Notes under the pieces: model-generated
Seen by the model: only the letters and a program-made list of their open reading frames with translations
Told to the model about the DNA's origin: nothing
The model's database searches: none
Source: Pardosa pseudoannulata
Taxonomy: Eukaryota > Arthropoda > Arachnida > Araneae > Lycosidae
Reading direction: 5' to 3'
Assembly (NCBI GenBank): GCA_032207245.1
Contig: CM063506.1
Span: 36,904,742 to 36,968,741, forward strand
DNA length: 64,000 nt
In this document: positions 45,343 through 57,721 of the stretch, piece after piece
Position numbering within the stretch: the stretch's first letter is position 1
Layout of the letters: each line of letters starts with the position of its first letter
Program-made: the position numbers and the translations under genes

Positions 45343-46283
45343 CTAGTGTATAGCCAGTCGTATGACGGGATCAGTAAAATTTTTAATTTTCTAGAATTGT
45401 AAAGTACTCTATGAGGCAGATAAAAAAAATGGTTTGTTTTTTGGCTGAGAATTATCTGGTACACGCTCAATAATTTGTTTATCTTTACTGACCGCATGTT
45501 AGTTGCCAACTTTAATTTATCTTGTCATATTACGTGATAGGATGGACAGCAGAGGTTTTAATATTGACAGTGATTATTTGGCGGTATATATGAATGATGT
45601 CCAAAATTTAGCGAATCGATTGCAAACCGTGTGGTTATGTATAAAAAACAAACACACAAACGAACAAACTTCTTAATTTTCAAAGATATATAACTTAAAC
45701 GCTAGATATTTATTAGTCCGTGAAATAGACTCCTAGACTTTTATGAAAAGAATTTGTTGTTAATACCGGTGATAAAATTTTCATTGCAACAAAAAATAAT
45801 CGATGATTAAATTTAAAATTAGCACATATGTACCTAATTTATTATTTAATACAAATATAAAAAAAATTATTTACGTAATATCTAAGTTCAGCGATAATGA
45901 AATATAATCGGCGTATAAAAATAATGCCGACTATATTTAAATAATTTAAAATAAGAAATGATTAAAGGAATGGCGACATAATGTTAGAAAAAAATGTTAC
46001 TTTTACCTATTTATTATGTAATAAATTGATAAATTTGATGTTCTGCTCTTAACCGGGGACAACAAAGCTTGAAATAATGGCATTAAACACTCGAAAAGGG
46101 GGACGGAGTGGATTTCGAACATTTTCGAACTCTTTTTGAATTTTGCTAACCTTAACTCATAAAAACCTTAACTTAACAACACAACATCGATGCTTTTATC
46201 CATTCATTCTAGATACAACCGTTTCATAAATTTGCAGACAGACGGACAGATAGACAGACAACTTAGTCTATTATTATATAGGA
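45343..46283 (-). mobile_element. Non-autonomous Helitron, family H1, third locus
   Basis: Minus strand: starts TCCTATATAATAATAG and ends with an imperfect hairpin CCCGTCATACGACTGG, spacer and CTAG (45343-45346) before T. 941 bp, colinear with the element at 3372-4581 (shared ATAACTTAAACGCTAGATAT and TAATACCGGTGATAAAATTT). Non-coding. Confidence 0.88.
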
Positions 46284-47123
46284 GTTGGAAATAATCTGTG
46301 GATCTCATATATGCACACACATCTAGTATCTCACACACACACACCTAGTTTCTCACAGTAATTCATTTATTTGTTATCATTTCCGTGTGACATACGCAGG
46401 TATATTAAATAAATATATTTATGTAAGCATCATGATTTTCATATATGATTTTTATATTAAATTTTCTTTAACGGCATTTTACGAGTTTTTCTCATTCCTA
46501 AGGGGCTTTATTTTATATCATCAATTGAATTACTTAGGTACATTTTGTTATTTTATAAGCTCACTTCCTGAATGTCAACGTTAAATTAATTAATATGTGT
46601 ACAATATGTTTAAAGGATAATTTGTTTACTTAAAGTAATTGAAAAGGGAGAATGGGGATTTCACAACATATATCATTATTAAATCATTGATTGTTTTAAA
46701 TAAAGAATACGATCCGTTTATTTACATTAAATATACAGAATTGCATTCTTTGTCATCTTTTCAAACAGAAAGCTCATTGTAATGGCACCAGCATTAAAGT
46801 AAAATCATCTTTACAGTAAAAAAGCGTTATTTACGTTCGATATATTAATTTATACCTCAAACTAAATATGATTTTATGTTTATATTATTTTATAAACTTG
46901 TATGCTCATTTAATATAGCTTTGTAGCAAATGTCTTTCTCGTGAATGCGAAAGGGCTTTCTAAATAATACAGTGTTTCGAAAAAAAAAAGATCGGTCTAT
47001 CTGTCCCGCATTATTCGTCTTCCTTTACATGGAAATTTTAGTTCCTTTCGTTCGTGGAAGTAAAAAAAGAAAATATCAAGCAAAATTGTTTACAAAATCT
47101 ACGTATATCAATAGCGTTTTAGA
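46284..47123. other. AT-rich spacer
   Basis: Short CACACA runs at 46314-46345; nothing else recognised. Confidence 0.45.
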
Positions 47124-47127
47124 TTAA

Positions 47128-47368
47128 CCCCTTGAGGATCAGCACGTAAATGCTATACGAGTCGACTATTATGAAAACCTTGCCGTTTAACGCCCTCTAA
47201 TAATTGAATCTAGCATTTAAAAAAATTTAAAAAACGCTCCTATCTCTGATTACGCATACGCAACGCTGGTATCTCAATATCAACCGGAGCTCTTCGAATG
47301 CAGGCGACACTTGACTGATAAGAATGGAATCGCTGCGTCGCGTCCACGAGACGTTAGTCGCAAACGGG
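47128..47368. mobile_element. Short piggyBac-type MITE
   Basis: 241 bp between TTAA sites (47124-47127, 47369-47372). Left end CCCCTTGAGGATCAGCACGT, right end read inward CCCGTTTGCGACTAACG. GC-rich right half (CGCTGCGTCGCGTCCACGAG at 47331-47350) contrasts with its surroundings. The left end is similar to 11284-11321. Terminal repeats are short and imperfect. Confidence 0.6.
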
Positions 47369-47428
47369 TTAACCAAACTTATAAGGAGAAATATTTTATT
47401 ATATTATTTGATATTTTACTATCTACAC

Positions 47429-47709
47429 CAGGGGTGCTCAACCCAAATCGGTTGGTGGGATAAAAAAAATTACTGAACTGAGGTGGGCCACAGAAATAAA
47501 AATAAAACAACAAATTATTCAAAATATTTTATTATCTTGCAATATTCAAAATATGAATTTTTACAGTGCCAGCTGCGACTGTACGTAAAAGTTGTGTTAT
47601 ACATATGTCATAACTACAACGACAACTATACTGTATTTAGAATCATCCCCACCACCTTACCTTCCTCCCTAATCACGAGGGTTAAAATTTTATTATTATT
47701 ATTATAATT

Positions 47710-47782
<73 letters not shown>

Positions 47783-48272
47783 AGTTTATTCACAAGCACT
47801 ACCATATGTATTATTTTAAAATTCATGTGAGATTTGTTTTAGTGTTTTACTAGAGATTTTGCTAATATCAAAGAATAATGTAATCGACACGCAACGTAAA
47901 TGATTGGCCATGTTTTTATTAAGCAACCTGCTATGACACTTTGTTTTTACCAGGTTTAATTTGGAAAAAAAAATGATTCGCAGTGATAAGTAGTTCCAAG
48001 TAGTAGTTGTATAAGTAATGGCCGATCGACAGAATATTCTAGAACACTGAAATTAGAATGTAACCTGTCCAACCCTATTCAAACACCAGGTGTACGTTGG
48101 TTAATATCAAGTTTTAGCGTACATAATGTGATATTTATTATTGCAAACATTAACAACTAAAATTCTATATTTCAACTGTATATAGTCAAAATGACTAAAA
48201 CTATGTAGACAGTTGAAAACTTCAATTGGGCAGTAAAACGTTTTTAAATGAGCGGCGGGTTGGGCATGCCTG
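47429..48272. mobile_element. hAT-type element, non-autonomous
   Basis: Ends CAGGGGTGCTCAACCC and, inverted, CAGGCATGCCCAACCC, typical of hAT. Flanks ATCTACAC (47421-47428) and ATCTAGAC (48273-48280) form an 8-bp duplication with one mismatch. 844 bp with no transposase and a long (AT)n inside. Confidence 0.9.
47715..47779. repeat. (AT)n microsatellite
   Basis: Pure AT tract inside the hAT element. Confidence 0.97.
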
Positions 48273-48371
48273 ATCTAGACGAATATTTTATTTTAAAAAA
48301 TTTCATTTTTTAGATGAATATTTATATAAACACTTTCTACAATGTTCCGTCTTCTCCATTTTAGCTAAATA

Positions 48372-48928
48372 CCGGGTGATCCAAAAGTCAGGACAAATTT
48401 TAAAAATGAATAATTCGAAAACTAATAAAGATAAAAAAAAAGATGCACTTTGCACCAAACGAATGGAAAAGAAGCCGGATTTTGTGCGGCAACGCAACGA
48501 AAATAGTTCCGTTGGCTAACAACAGAGGACGCTGTCGGATTTCTGATGTAGGACCGGCATCACTAGCAGCACTAAAGATGCCATCCACCAAAATGTGTCT
48601 GCCAGAACTCAAGAAATGCTACTAAATGCTGTGAACAGTGTGGTGACTCGTCTCACAGCTGTAGTTCTGAATGATGGACAGCACATTGAACATTTACTGT
48701 AGTTCTAATTAACTGTACTTCAGTAAGTTTTCAACATTTCTTCATTTGTAAATCATCTTTTGGTGCTGTAAAACAGTATAGCGTCATCTGTTCGTCGCTA
48801 ACAGAACTATTTTTTCCACACAAATCCGGTATCTTTTTCATCCGTTTAGTGCAAACCATATATTTGTATCTTCATTCGTTTTCGAATTATTCCTTTTTAA
48901 AATTTGTCCTGACTTTTGGATCACCCGG
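48372..48928 (+). mobile_element. mariner-type element with long terminal inverted repeats
   Basis: 557 bp flanked by TA (48370-48371, 48929-48930). The first ~50 bp (CCGGGTGATCCAAAAGTCAG, then GACAAATTTTAAAAA, AATAATTCGAAAAC) are repeated inverted at the right end with about one mismatch. The high similarity of the two ends suggests a fairly recent insertion. It keeps only the last codons of a transposase. Confidence 0.93.
48577..48702 (+). pseudogene. mariner-like transposase C-terminal remnant
   Basis: 42 codons in frame: DAIHQNVSARTQEMLLNAVN, then RLTAVVLNDGQHIEHLL and TAG. This matches the C-terminal shape of the same transposase group as the element at 32101 (…GTHIEHM). All catalytic residues are missing. 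Confidence 0.75.
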
Positions 48929-48930
48929 TA

Positions 48931-49721
48931 TATATTTCTTTGTAAATTGGATTACATTTCATGGCAATATCTCTACCGCTAGTTCTGAACTAGAAAATAA
49001 AATTAATAATGATCTTATGTAAAATCACATAATTCAGACTAATCTTGTGACACTACGGATAATTGAAAGTAAAAGAAAACATATTAAGTTTGCATCGACG
49101 TTCCATCGTGTTCCTGAAAGCAAAACCCTTTCATAATTAACTCTGAATAAAGGATTATAATTTAATTACTTTTAGCATTACATTTTTTTTCTATTCTAGA
49201 GTACAGTAGGTGTAAAAGATATTTTTAAACGAGCAGAATAAGAACTTTCATATTTAAAATGAATTTATTGTCTTTTTTGCCTGTTTCTGAAAGTCTAGAC
49301 CGACTTTTTTTATTAACAAAAGTAGGTTTAAATTTGTTACATTAAAGGTTGCGATATTTTGCAACCTTTCAGTTTCGAGACAATAAAATATCAGAATTTT
49401 ATTTCTGTTTGCACAACTAGACGGAAAGGTTAACAATTTCTATTTTAGCAATCGTGTTTGGTTTAAAATAGGGAATTTTTGCCATTCAATATTATCGATA
49501 GAGCTATATTTTTTGCTCATAAACAGTTGCGGACCTACACCTATAGACGGAAAGCTGCCTGAGGCACTCACTCACAATCGACTGATCCCCATATAAAAAA
49601 TTAACACAAATTTATAATTGATATTTATTTAAGTAAAATTAAATGTCTATAACGACTTGAAAGGAAAAAAGACCAAAGAAAAACCAATTTACATCTAACA
49701 AAGATATATTTAGAAAGCTTA
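48931..49721. other. AT-rich spacer, nothing recognised
   Basis: No gene or element recognised; ends at a TTAA target. Confidence 0.45.
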
Positions 49722-49725
49722 TTAA

Positions 49726-50515
49726 CACATCGTATGCGGGACACGGACTAGTACGTTTTCTGACGACTGATACTTGAGCTTGGGTCACATACTAGTACGT
49801 TTTCTGACGATTGATACTTGAGTGTGGGTCACGTACTAGTACGTTTTCTGACGATTGATACTTGAGTGTGGGTCACGTACTAGTACGTTTTCTGACGATT
49901 GATACTTGAGTGTGGGTCACGTACTAGTACGTTTTCTGACGATTGATACTTGAGTGTGGGTCACGTACTAGTACGTTTTCTGACGATTGATACTTGAGCG
50001 TGGGTCACGTACTAGTACGTTTTCTGACGATTGATACTTGAGCTCAGGACACGTACTAGTACAGGTTAGTGTAACAGCATGATTTGTTTGTGGGTACAAC
50101 AATAACGGTATATACAGGAAAACGAAACCGAATGTTCTTGTCTACTACATAGATTCTGGAAAAAATGAGACAAATAAAAACTAGTTTTTACATCAGTCGA
50201 TGCGGAACCACAGAACGAGAGAAAATTAAAACTGTATACTACTATTTATATTTGATTTTTCATATTTACGATACTATTATCAATTTATCCACTAAAAAAT
50301 ATATTTTTTGTTTACAAAAATCTTATGGTTGTTATTTATATATTTCTATTTGTATATTTGTTTATATATTTCAATATAAAATATAAAATACGAAAAGTGG
50401 GTTAAAAATTTAAATAATTTTCGATCTATTGATATTTAACTGAATAACTAAATGTACGCGCAAAACGCCCGCTCCCGGTACAATTCAGGTGCGAAATGTA
50501 CCCGCTCACAATGTG
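49726..50515. mobile_element. TTAA element (family P4) with amplified 44-bp repeat, copy 1
   Basis: Flanked by TTAA (49722-49725, 50516-50519). Left end CACATCGTATGCGGGACACG and right end, inverted, CACATTGTGAGCGGGTACA share about 20 bp. The left part is a 44-bp minisatellite (49748-50055). The remainder (50056-50515) is nearly identical to the second copy at 55145-55606. TTAA target suggests the piggyBac superfamily. No transposase frame is present. Confidence 0.85.
49748..50055 (+). repeat. 44-bp minisatellite, 7 units
   Basis: Seven exact-length 44-bp units, each starting CTAGTACGTTTTCTGACGA and ending GGGTCACGTA or a close variant; unit starts at 49748, 49792, 49836, 49880, 49924, 49968 and 50012. 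Units 3 to 5 are essentially identical. Each junction reads CACGTACTAGTACG. There are no variable spacers, so this is not CRISPR. Confidence 0.96.
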
Positions 50516-50519
50516 TTAA

Positions 50520-51017
50520 ACTGCCATTTTGAACTAAGAAAAATGCTTTTAATTTATCCGTCAGTAAAGAAAAACAACAGAAAGACACATAGATTTCCAA
50601 AATTTTGAGTTTGCTTTTCTGAAGTTACTCAAACAGTTTATTTTCTTCCTGTGCCAGATTTCAAGTCAAATGAACTTCTCTGTTCAAACTTCGGAATCTT
50701 CTTCAGACAGTGGATTAAATCCCCTTCTTATACCCATTGGCTTATTAGAAAATATTTAAGGTAAAACACAAAAGAAAAATGAGTTGGGTTACTTTCTCCA
50801 GGAACTCCCAGCCTTCCATGCTAAAACTGAATGAAAAAACCAGAAGTGCGCAATAAATAGCATGATAAAGTACACAAGACATATACGTTTAATGGTTTAA
50901 AACGACTTTCTAATTCAGTCTGCACGTTACAAACGATTTTGTTGTTCGCATTCATTGCCTTCAAGCACAACAGAACCTAAGCTAATAGTAAAATAAAAAA
51001 GGTGAATTGTATAATCT
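50520..51017. other. Spacer, nothing recognised
   Basis: No gene or element recognised. Confidence 0.45.
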
Positions 51018-52074
51018 GTTCAGGACAGGGTTGTAATTTTGACCGGTCAAAACTGATTTTGACCAGGACAGTGGATAAAAGTGGTTTTAACCATCCAAAA
51101 CTGGTCAAAAGTGGTCCAAAATGATCAAAAGTGGTCAGAATTGTTAAAAATAGTTTTGAAAGATCTTAATTTTAATATATAACATATTTCGTAACTAGAA
51201 GTAATTTTTAATAAGCAATAAAAATAGTAGTACAGTTAACCCATATTTCACCACACCAACTAAATATTTCTGTAAGTTATTAAAACTTTATCTATGTCAT
51301 TAATAAGGTGTAGCTAAGAATATAAAACCAAAATTTTCAAAAAATATTTTTAATTTTTTAAGTAATTAGCAATTAATTTTTTAAGTAATTATCCTATAAA
51401 TAGGACAACTGTCCAATATATTACTAAAATTTAACAACTATCACTTACACTGCATTAGGCTGTTTCATATCTGAAATTTGGGGAAACAGTCAAAGCTAAG
51501 TCCAACACTACATTTTAAGCATACTTTTGTTGGTTTTCTCTTGCAGTTCTTGAACTGGCATTTTTGGTATGAGATAATAGAAAAATTATATAAGTTGCAG
51601 GATGCTAACATCTATAATTTATATACAAATTTTACAGGTTTACTTTTCATGAACATCTTGCAACTGTACCTTCCAAAATAATTTGCAAAATATATTTTTA
51701 AACGAAAACTTCCAGCTACATTGTTAGCTCTGTTTTTAAACTACTAGTAATCTCCACAATGTTTGAAAAAAAATAATAATAGATATAAAATTAAAGATTA
51801 AAAAATGACAATTTTTAAGGGGTTGCGGAAAATAGATTTTACAACACAATATAATTTGATTTCTCAATTTTTTGTTACTATGCTAAAGTTTGTCTATTTT
51901 AAAGGTGTTGAAATAAATTCCACTTAGAAAATATTTATAACTTTATTATTAGATGGAATTTTATTTGCTGTCCTGTTTATAGGACAGCGGTCCAATATGG
52001 AACAAAATACTACACTAACAAGTTCATGAGATTTAACATACTTATACAGTATAATAAGAATGTTTAAATTTTAA

Positions 52075-52680
52075 CCCTCTAAGCGGTTTGCACGTACAAT
52101 TCCGCCAGCTGTCACAGACAATTTTCGACCCCCAAAAACGTTCCAAAAATAGATGTATTGTACATTTCTGACAGTGCTTTCTCCCATGAAATTATGAGGT
52201 AGGAGGGTCAGGTCGATTGTTTAGGAACTGAACCCCTCTTTGACTGACATTTATTGAGGGATGCACTCCTACTCTCTGAGGAACAAAGACACTGATAGCT
52301 TCTCAGGGCTTTGTTAATCTCTATTTCGAAGTATTTCGTTTGCGATAACATATATATCTCTAAATGCACCACTGAAATATCTTGGATGACTTTAGTAAAA
52401 AAATATAAATAATTCTCAAAAAAAAATTATTCGTTCTTTTAGAATACATTATTTCTTTTGTGATGATCTTCGAGACTTGACGAGCTTTATGTGTATTAAA
52501 TATTAACAATCAATAATGTCTATTTATATATATATATATTTATAACCGGAAGTAAAGGGACAATAACGATGGTGGGGCAAAGGGTGAAGTAAAAAATCAT
52601 AGAACACTTTGGTCACTGACACAATAAAACTTTAGCGTATTTTTGGAAACTTTTTTCCCCGGTGTGTTCCACTCGGAGGG
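52075..52680. mobile_element. piggyBac-type MITE, family P3, copy 2 (nested)
   Basis: TTAA at 52071-52074 and 52681-52684; ends CCCTCTAAGCGG and, inverted, CCCTCCGAGTGG. 606 bp and colinear with 28819-29456. The second CACGTA of the subterminal pair is altered to CACAGA in this copy. It lies inside the hAT element and is therefore younger than it. Confidence 0.9.
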
Positions 52681-52734
52681 TTAAAAATGAACCATGCACA
52701 TGCAATTATAAAAATGTAATCCAGTTGCAGTAAA

Positions 52735-52855
52735 AAACAAAATATGAGTTACAGTTAAAAAATAAAACATGGGTTACAGTTAAAAACATAAAATATGAGT
52801 TGAAGTTAAAAACAAAGTTGTAGTTAAAAACATAAGTTGTAGCATAAATTTTAAA
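52735..52855 (+). repeat. Short tandem repeat of GTTAAAAACATAA type
   Basis: About five imperfect ~25-bp units with GAGTTACAGTTAAAAA as the core, inside the hAT element. Confidence 0.8.
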
Positions 52856-53087
52856 ATTAAAACAAATAACATGACATTTTAAAGTTAAAATTGTTATTAA
52901 TTTATAATCATTTTAACTGCAATCACCATAATTTATCATATGCTAGTAAACTATGCTCGATTAGTATTAAATATATTGAAACGTGAATCTCAGTGGACAA
53001 AACTGGTCAAAATTGATATTGACCAGGAAGGTTAAAATCACTGGTTTAAACTCACATGGTTAAAACCGATACAACCCTGATTCAGGA

Positions 53088-54399
53088 AGAATAGGCAGGA
53101 AATTTATCTCTAAATGTCTATGTTCCTTCTCATAAATATCCAGAATTTCATCAAGGCATATGATGCACATTCAGAATGTTTTTAAAAAGCTTCACAAACA
53201 GATCCTAATCTATCATTGACTGAATCATAACGACTTTGGCAGACCCAGAATAACAAAAGCTTAATATGTCCCCCCCCTTTTTTTAATAAGTGTAAAATAC
53301 GAATGTAGTCTTTGAATTAGCAAATTAAGAAATGCTCAGTGCCTTCTAATAATTCATTTTTGAAGTATTTATTTAGGACACATTTCCACTACTTCATGTA
53401 TTTTCAGATCAAATCAAAAATCTTATTCTGACTAGTAGTTTATATTTTACAGTCTTTTGAAAGTGAAACCTTAATTATATCACTCTTTAGTTAATTTCAT
53501 ATAAAACAATATCTGCTGATTCCACAACTCCACATTAAAAAAAAGATATAAAAGACTAAAGTTGCTTTCACGTCTGCCGACCGTGATTTTGGGAGAACTA
53601 ACCAATAACATTAGAGATAAAATCGCCTTCAAGATAGGCTCCTCCCAATGTCTCGTGTATGGATCTATATAGAGAGAATAAGTATAGCTGTTTAAATGTA
53701 TTGAAGGAGAGAAAAATGTTTCAAGTAGTTGTTTTAACAAACAAAATCTTTTAAAATAATATTTAGTTACCACCATTTGTAAAACCTCAAATGATTCTTT
53801 GATATTACATGAAATTAAAACATTCAAAATTATATTTACCATAATGTACTCCCTAGTTTTAAAAATAGAAGATTTCTTTAGAAATGTAAAGAATTTAATT
53901 TGATCCTAGAGCTATGTTAAAATTGAGTACATGTATGATATATTTTATTAAAGTTCTTAGTTATTTCTTTCAATTCAAAAGAATAACTTCATGTTTAACA
54001 AATATTTTAACTTTTGTACTAGTATTACATATCTGCGCTCTGTATTCCTATTCTATTTTTAACCGCTACTGTTTTCGAAAGGTATTATCTTCCTTTGCTG
54101 AGAAGAGAGTAAATTTAACTTTTATCCCAAAATATTGAAGTTAAACACCCACACGCTTTACTTTTACAAACAAGACTGTGCATAAGTAGAATGTAAGTAA
54201 ACAAGAGTTTTAACATTATACTGATTTTAAAATTTAAAAATTATGAACACTAGTGATATTTTGTTTACTCCCACCACAGCTGTGTAGTTGAAAGCCACAG
54301 CTTTTTTACCACTGACAGATTCTTCGGTTAACAGGCCAAACCGAAATAAATAAGTACTTTTTCTGTTGACTATCAATTTGAAATTTAAACTTTTATTTA
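53088..54399. other. Spacer, nothing recognised
   Basis: No domain is recognisable in the two longest chance frames (53480-53842 minus, 53914-54138 plus). A slightly GC-richer patch at 53560-53680 is unassigned. Confidence 0.45.
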
Positions 54400-54665
54400 T
54401 CATTATTTAGGCCCTTTTCGGATTTTTAGTGCAATTCATTTATTTTTAAAACGTTTATTTTTATTTTCTCAAAATTTTTAACTTTCTCGTTTCTGATCAT
54501 TATTATTCAATAAACAAAAATCTATAACACCTAAACTAAGTTAATAAAAATTACTGTTCTGTTTAAAAATTATTATTTAGGCCCTTTTTGGATTTTTAGT
54601 ACATTTTATTTATTTTTAAAACTTATATTTTTATTTTTCCAAACATTTTCAAATTTTTTCGATCT
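54400..54665 (+). repeat. Two-copy tandem duplication, ~168 bp
   Basis: ATTATTTAGGCCCTTTTCGG (54402) recurs as ATTATTTAGGCCCTTTTTGG (54570), and the following TTTTTAGTRCA...TTTATTTTTAAAAC also repeats. Confidence 0.8.
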
Positions 54666-54721
54666 TGCTCAATATTGTTCTAATTTTTTCGGCTTTTTTC
54701 GTACGGATGTCACTGGCCACA

Positions 54722-54935
54722 AAAATATTTTATGTTTTTCTATCCCTAAACTCTCTACTCTCGAGCTTTGTGTTATGAACTCACGAATCCACCCTTCTAT
54801 CTCTTTGCTCTTTTATGTGTTTATTTTTCGCTCGTTGTCATTTTTGTGCTTACTGACAGAAGCCTCTGGATTGAAGGGCTCGGCCCATATGGTCCAGTTG
54901 CATCACCACCTTTGATGCCTTTGATATTAGGGTAG
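54722..54935 (+). mobile_element. Degraded LTR fragment related to the solo LTR at 5158
   Basis: Matches 5450-5660 in order: TCTATCCCTAAACTCTCTAC, ATGAACTCACGAATCCACC, GCTCGTTGTCATTTTTGTGC and TGGTCCAGTTG. Neither LTR end is present. Confidence 0.8.
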
Positions 54936-54979
54936 GCAAATACGTTTCTTTGCTGATTTCAGTGAGACTCTCATGCTTA

Positions 54980-55030
54980 TTTTGTTGTTACTTCTGATGC
55001 CACTTGGTAAAACCAAGCACAATTGAACCA
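54980..55030 (-). mobile_element. SINE S2-type tail fragment
   Basis: TTGTTGTTACTTCTGATGCC followed by ACTTGGTAAAACCAAGC resembles the tail part of the SINE at 56190-56545 (GTTGTTGTCTTATGCCAGTT, GGTCAGACCAAGC). Confidence 0.5.
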
Positions 55031-55047
55031 TACGCTACTCATATTAA

Positions 55048-55606
55048 CACTTTTTGTACGGGACACTTAATAGTACGTTTTCTGACGATTGATAGTTGAG
55101 CGTGGGTCATGTATTAGTAAGTTTTCTGACGATTGATACTTGCGAACGGGTTACATACTAGTACGGGTTAGTGTAACAACATGGTTTGTGGGTACAAAAA
55201 TAACGGTATATACAGGAAAACCAAGCCTTAACTTCTTGTCTACTACATAGATTCTGGAAACATTTAGACAAATAAAAACTAGTTTTTACATCAGGCGATG
55301 CGGAACCACTGAACTGGAAAAAATTAAAACTATGTACTACTATTTCTATATGATTTTTCATATTTAAGATACTATTATAAATTTATCCACTAAAAAATAT
55401 AATTTTTTGTTTACAAAAATCTTATGGTTGTTATTTATATATTTTATTTATATATTTGTTTATATATTTCAATATAAAATACGAAAAGTTGGTTAAAAAA
55501 TTAAATAATTTTTGATCTATTGAGATTTATTTGAATAACTAAATTTACGCTCAAAACCCCCGCTCCTGGTACAATTCCGCTGCGAAATGTACCCGCACAC
55601 AATGTG
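55048..55606. mobile_element. TTAA element (family P4), copy 2 with about 2 minisatellite units
   Basis: Flanked by TTAA (55044-55047, 55607-55610), ends CACTTTTTGTACGGGACAC and, inverted, CACATTGTGTGCGGGTACA. It has two diverged units of the 44-bp repeat (55062-55150) where copy 1 has seven. The rest matches copy 1 nearly base for base for about 450 bp. Confidence 0.88.
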
Positions 55607-55610
55607 TTAA

Positions 55611-56189
55611 GCCAATGTGTTTTTTCGTTATCTTCTAGATCTCCAGCTGCGGTGAAAATTTAAATACTGAGTTTCTACTCCCAGTTTCTTTGTTAAGTAA
55701 AAGAAAATAATTGTAATCAGCATATCAGTATGTTACATCCTCGAAGATAGTAATTCTAATATATTAAATCAAATGCAATGGAAAATAAAAATGGCTCCAG
55801 ATAACAAAAACAACCACGGTCTAAAAGTATACAACTTAATTTAATTATTACTAACATAAGACATAAACTCAGACATTAAATTTAGCAAATATAAGGAAAT
55901 GAAACAATTAGCGTACTTAAAGGTCAACAAAATTTAAATCAAAAACAACGAACCAGCCATGAGACAAAAGTAATGCTACCTCCACGATAAACAAACGAAC
56001 AAGCTACCCACTCAGCTAAGCAAACAAAAGACTGTATTTAAACAAACAAGGAATGTCCCGGAGTAACGCTTCGGGAAAGAGATACTGCAAGAGATAAGAT
56101 TTAACCATAGGGTCGAACACAGTAAAATAAATAGATTAAATATGTTAGTAATTACCTAGATTTTTACTGATTATTTCACCTATTTATCA
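55611..56189. other. Spacer, nothing recognised
   Basis: A-rich sequence with no gene or element recognised. Confidence 0.45.
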
Positions 56190-56545
56190 TTGATGTTGTT
56201 GTCTTATGCCAGTTGGTCAGACCAAGCTCGGTATGAGCCGGAGGATATTCGATTTAGGACAAAGAGGTATGCCTTTCATTTTAATAAGCACCGCTAGAGT
56301 GAAAGTACGACTTATGCTGAAGTGAGTTTAGAAGCAGGAACCAAGCAGAAGACCCATAGGATTGGCCTGCTACCACCAGATGTATTGATTCAGACGTTGG
56401 AGGACATTGGGTCCACGAACATATTTTACGTATTCTAATCACCTTCAACAAACACAGTGGATCTTAAGCCGGTTCGGGCTCCAAACCCCTCAACCCTCCA
56501 GTTACGAGATCTTTGCGTTTGCCGACTGAAATACGGCATAATAAC
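56190..56545 (-). mobile_element. tRNA-derived SINE (family S2), near full length
   Basis: On the minus strand the head CAGTCGGCAAACGCAAAGAT, then CTCGTAACTGGAGGGTTGAG, matches the tRNA-like head at 9777-9832. The body of about 300 bp ends GAGCTTGGTCTGACCAACTG and an ACAACAACATC tail. The B box is eroded (GGGTTGAGGGG), so the copy is old. Confidence 0.65.
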
Positions 56546-56844
56546 ATTGAACACAGATTGTTACAAGAAGCATCCTAATCATGTGCTAAAGTTTTAAAGA
56601 TTTTCATACATTACTTTTTCAGGGTTATCCAAAAGATATTCGTTTTTCTTCAGTTTGTTGACGGTCACCTATGTTATTTCGAGAAAAATTCTTAGCTGAA
56701 ATATATGACGTGTACCATCTTCTTTACAAGCCTGAGGTTTGGGGATAAGTCTTCGTATACATTTCTAAATATTCAACAAGATATCTAAAATCGCAATAAA
56801 CTGGTCATCATTGGCAATATAGTGTGTACATGGGGATGTATTAA
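56546..56844. other. Spacer
   Basis: Possibly the interior of the pogo-type element whose right end follows, but no left end was found. Confidence 0.35.
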
Positions 56845-56889
56845 CAAAAACCTCAGATAATCGATGCCCGAATAATCGAGATTTTACTG

Positions 56890-56891
<2 letters not shown>
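56845..56891. mobile_element. pogo/Tigger-type right terminus
   Basis: Inverted, the end reads CAGTAAAATCTCGATTATTC, matching pogo termini such as 40797 (CAGTAGAACCTCGATTATCC). The (AT)n tract starts immediately beyond. The left end is not found. Confidence 0.6.

Positions 56892-57721
<830 letters not shown>

Larger units (their letters stand above)
51026..53079. mobile_element. hAT-type element, 2 kb, with nested piggyBac MITE
   Basis: Ends CAGGGTTGTAATTTTGACC and, inverted, CAGGGTTGTATCGGTTTTAA. An 8-bp duplication GTTCAGGA (51018-51025) / ATTCAGGA (53080-53087) has one mismatch. Both subterminal regions are packed with TGGTCAAAA-like motifs (51040-51150; inverted and direct at 53000-53055), as expected of hAT transposase-binding sites. 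No transposase frame is recognisable. The P3 MITE at 52075-52680 inserted later. Confidence 0.88.

Noticed and set aside
49748..50055. CRISPR-like array of regular repeats
   Set aside because: The 44-bp units are contiguous with no unique spacers, lie inside a TTAA element, and the genome is eukaryotic.
53480..53842. 120-codon minus-strand open frame as a gene
   Set aside because: Composition follows the AT bias, there is no recognisable domain, and no splice or start signals support it.
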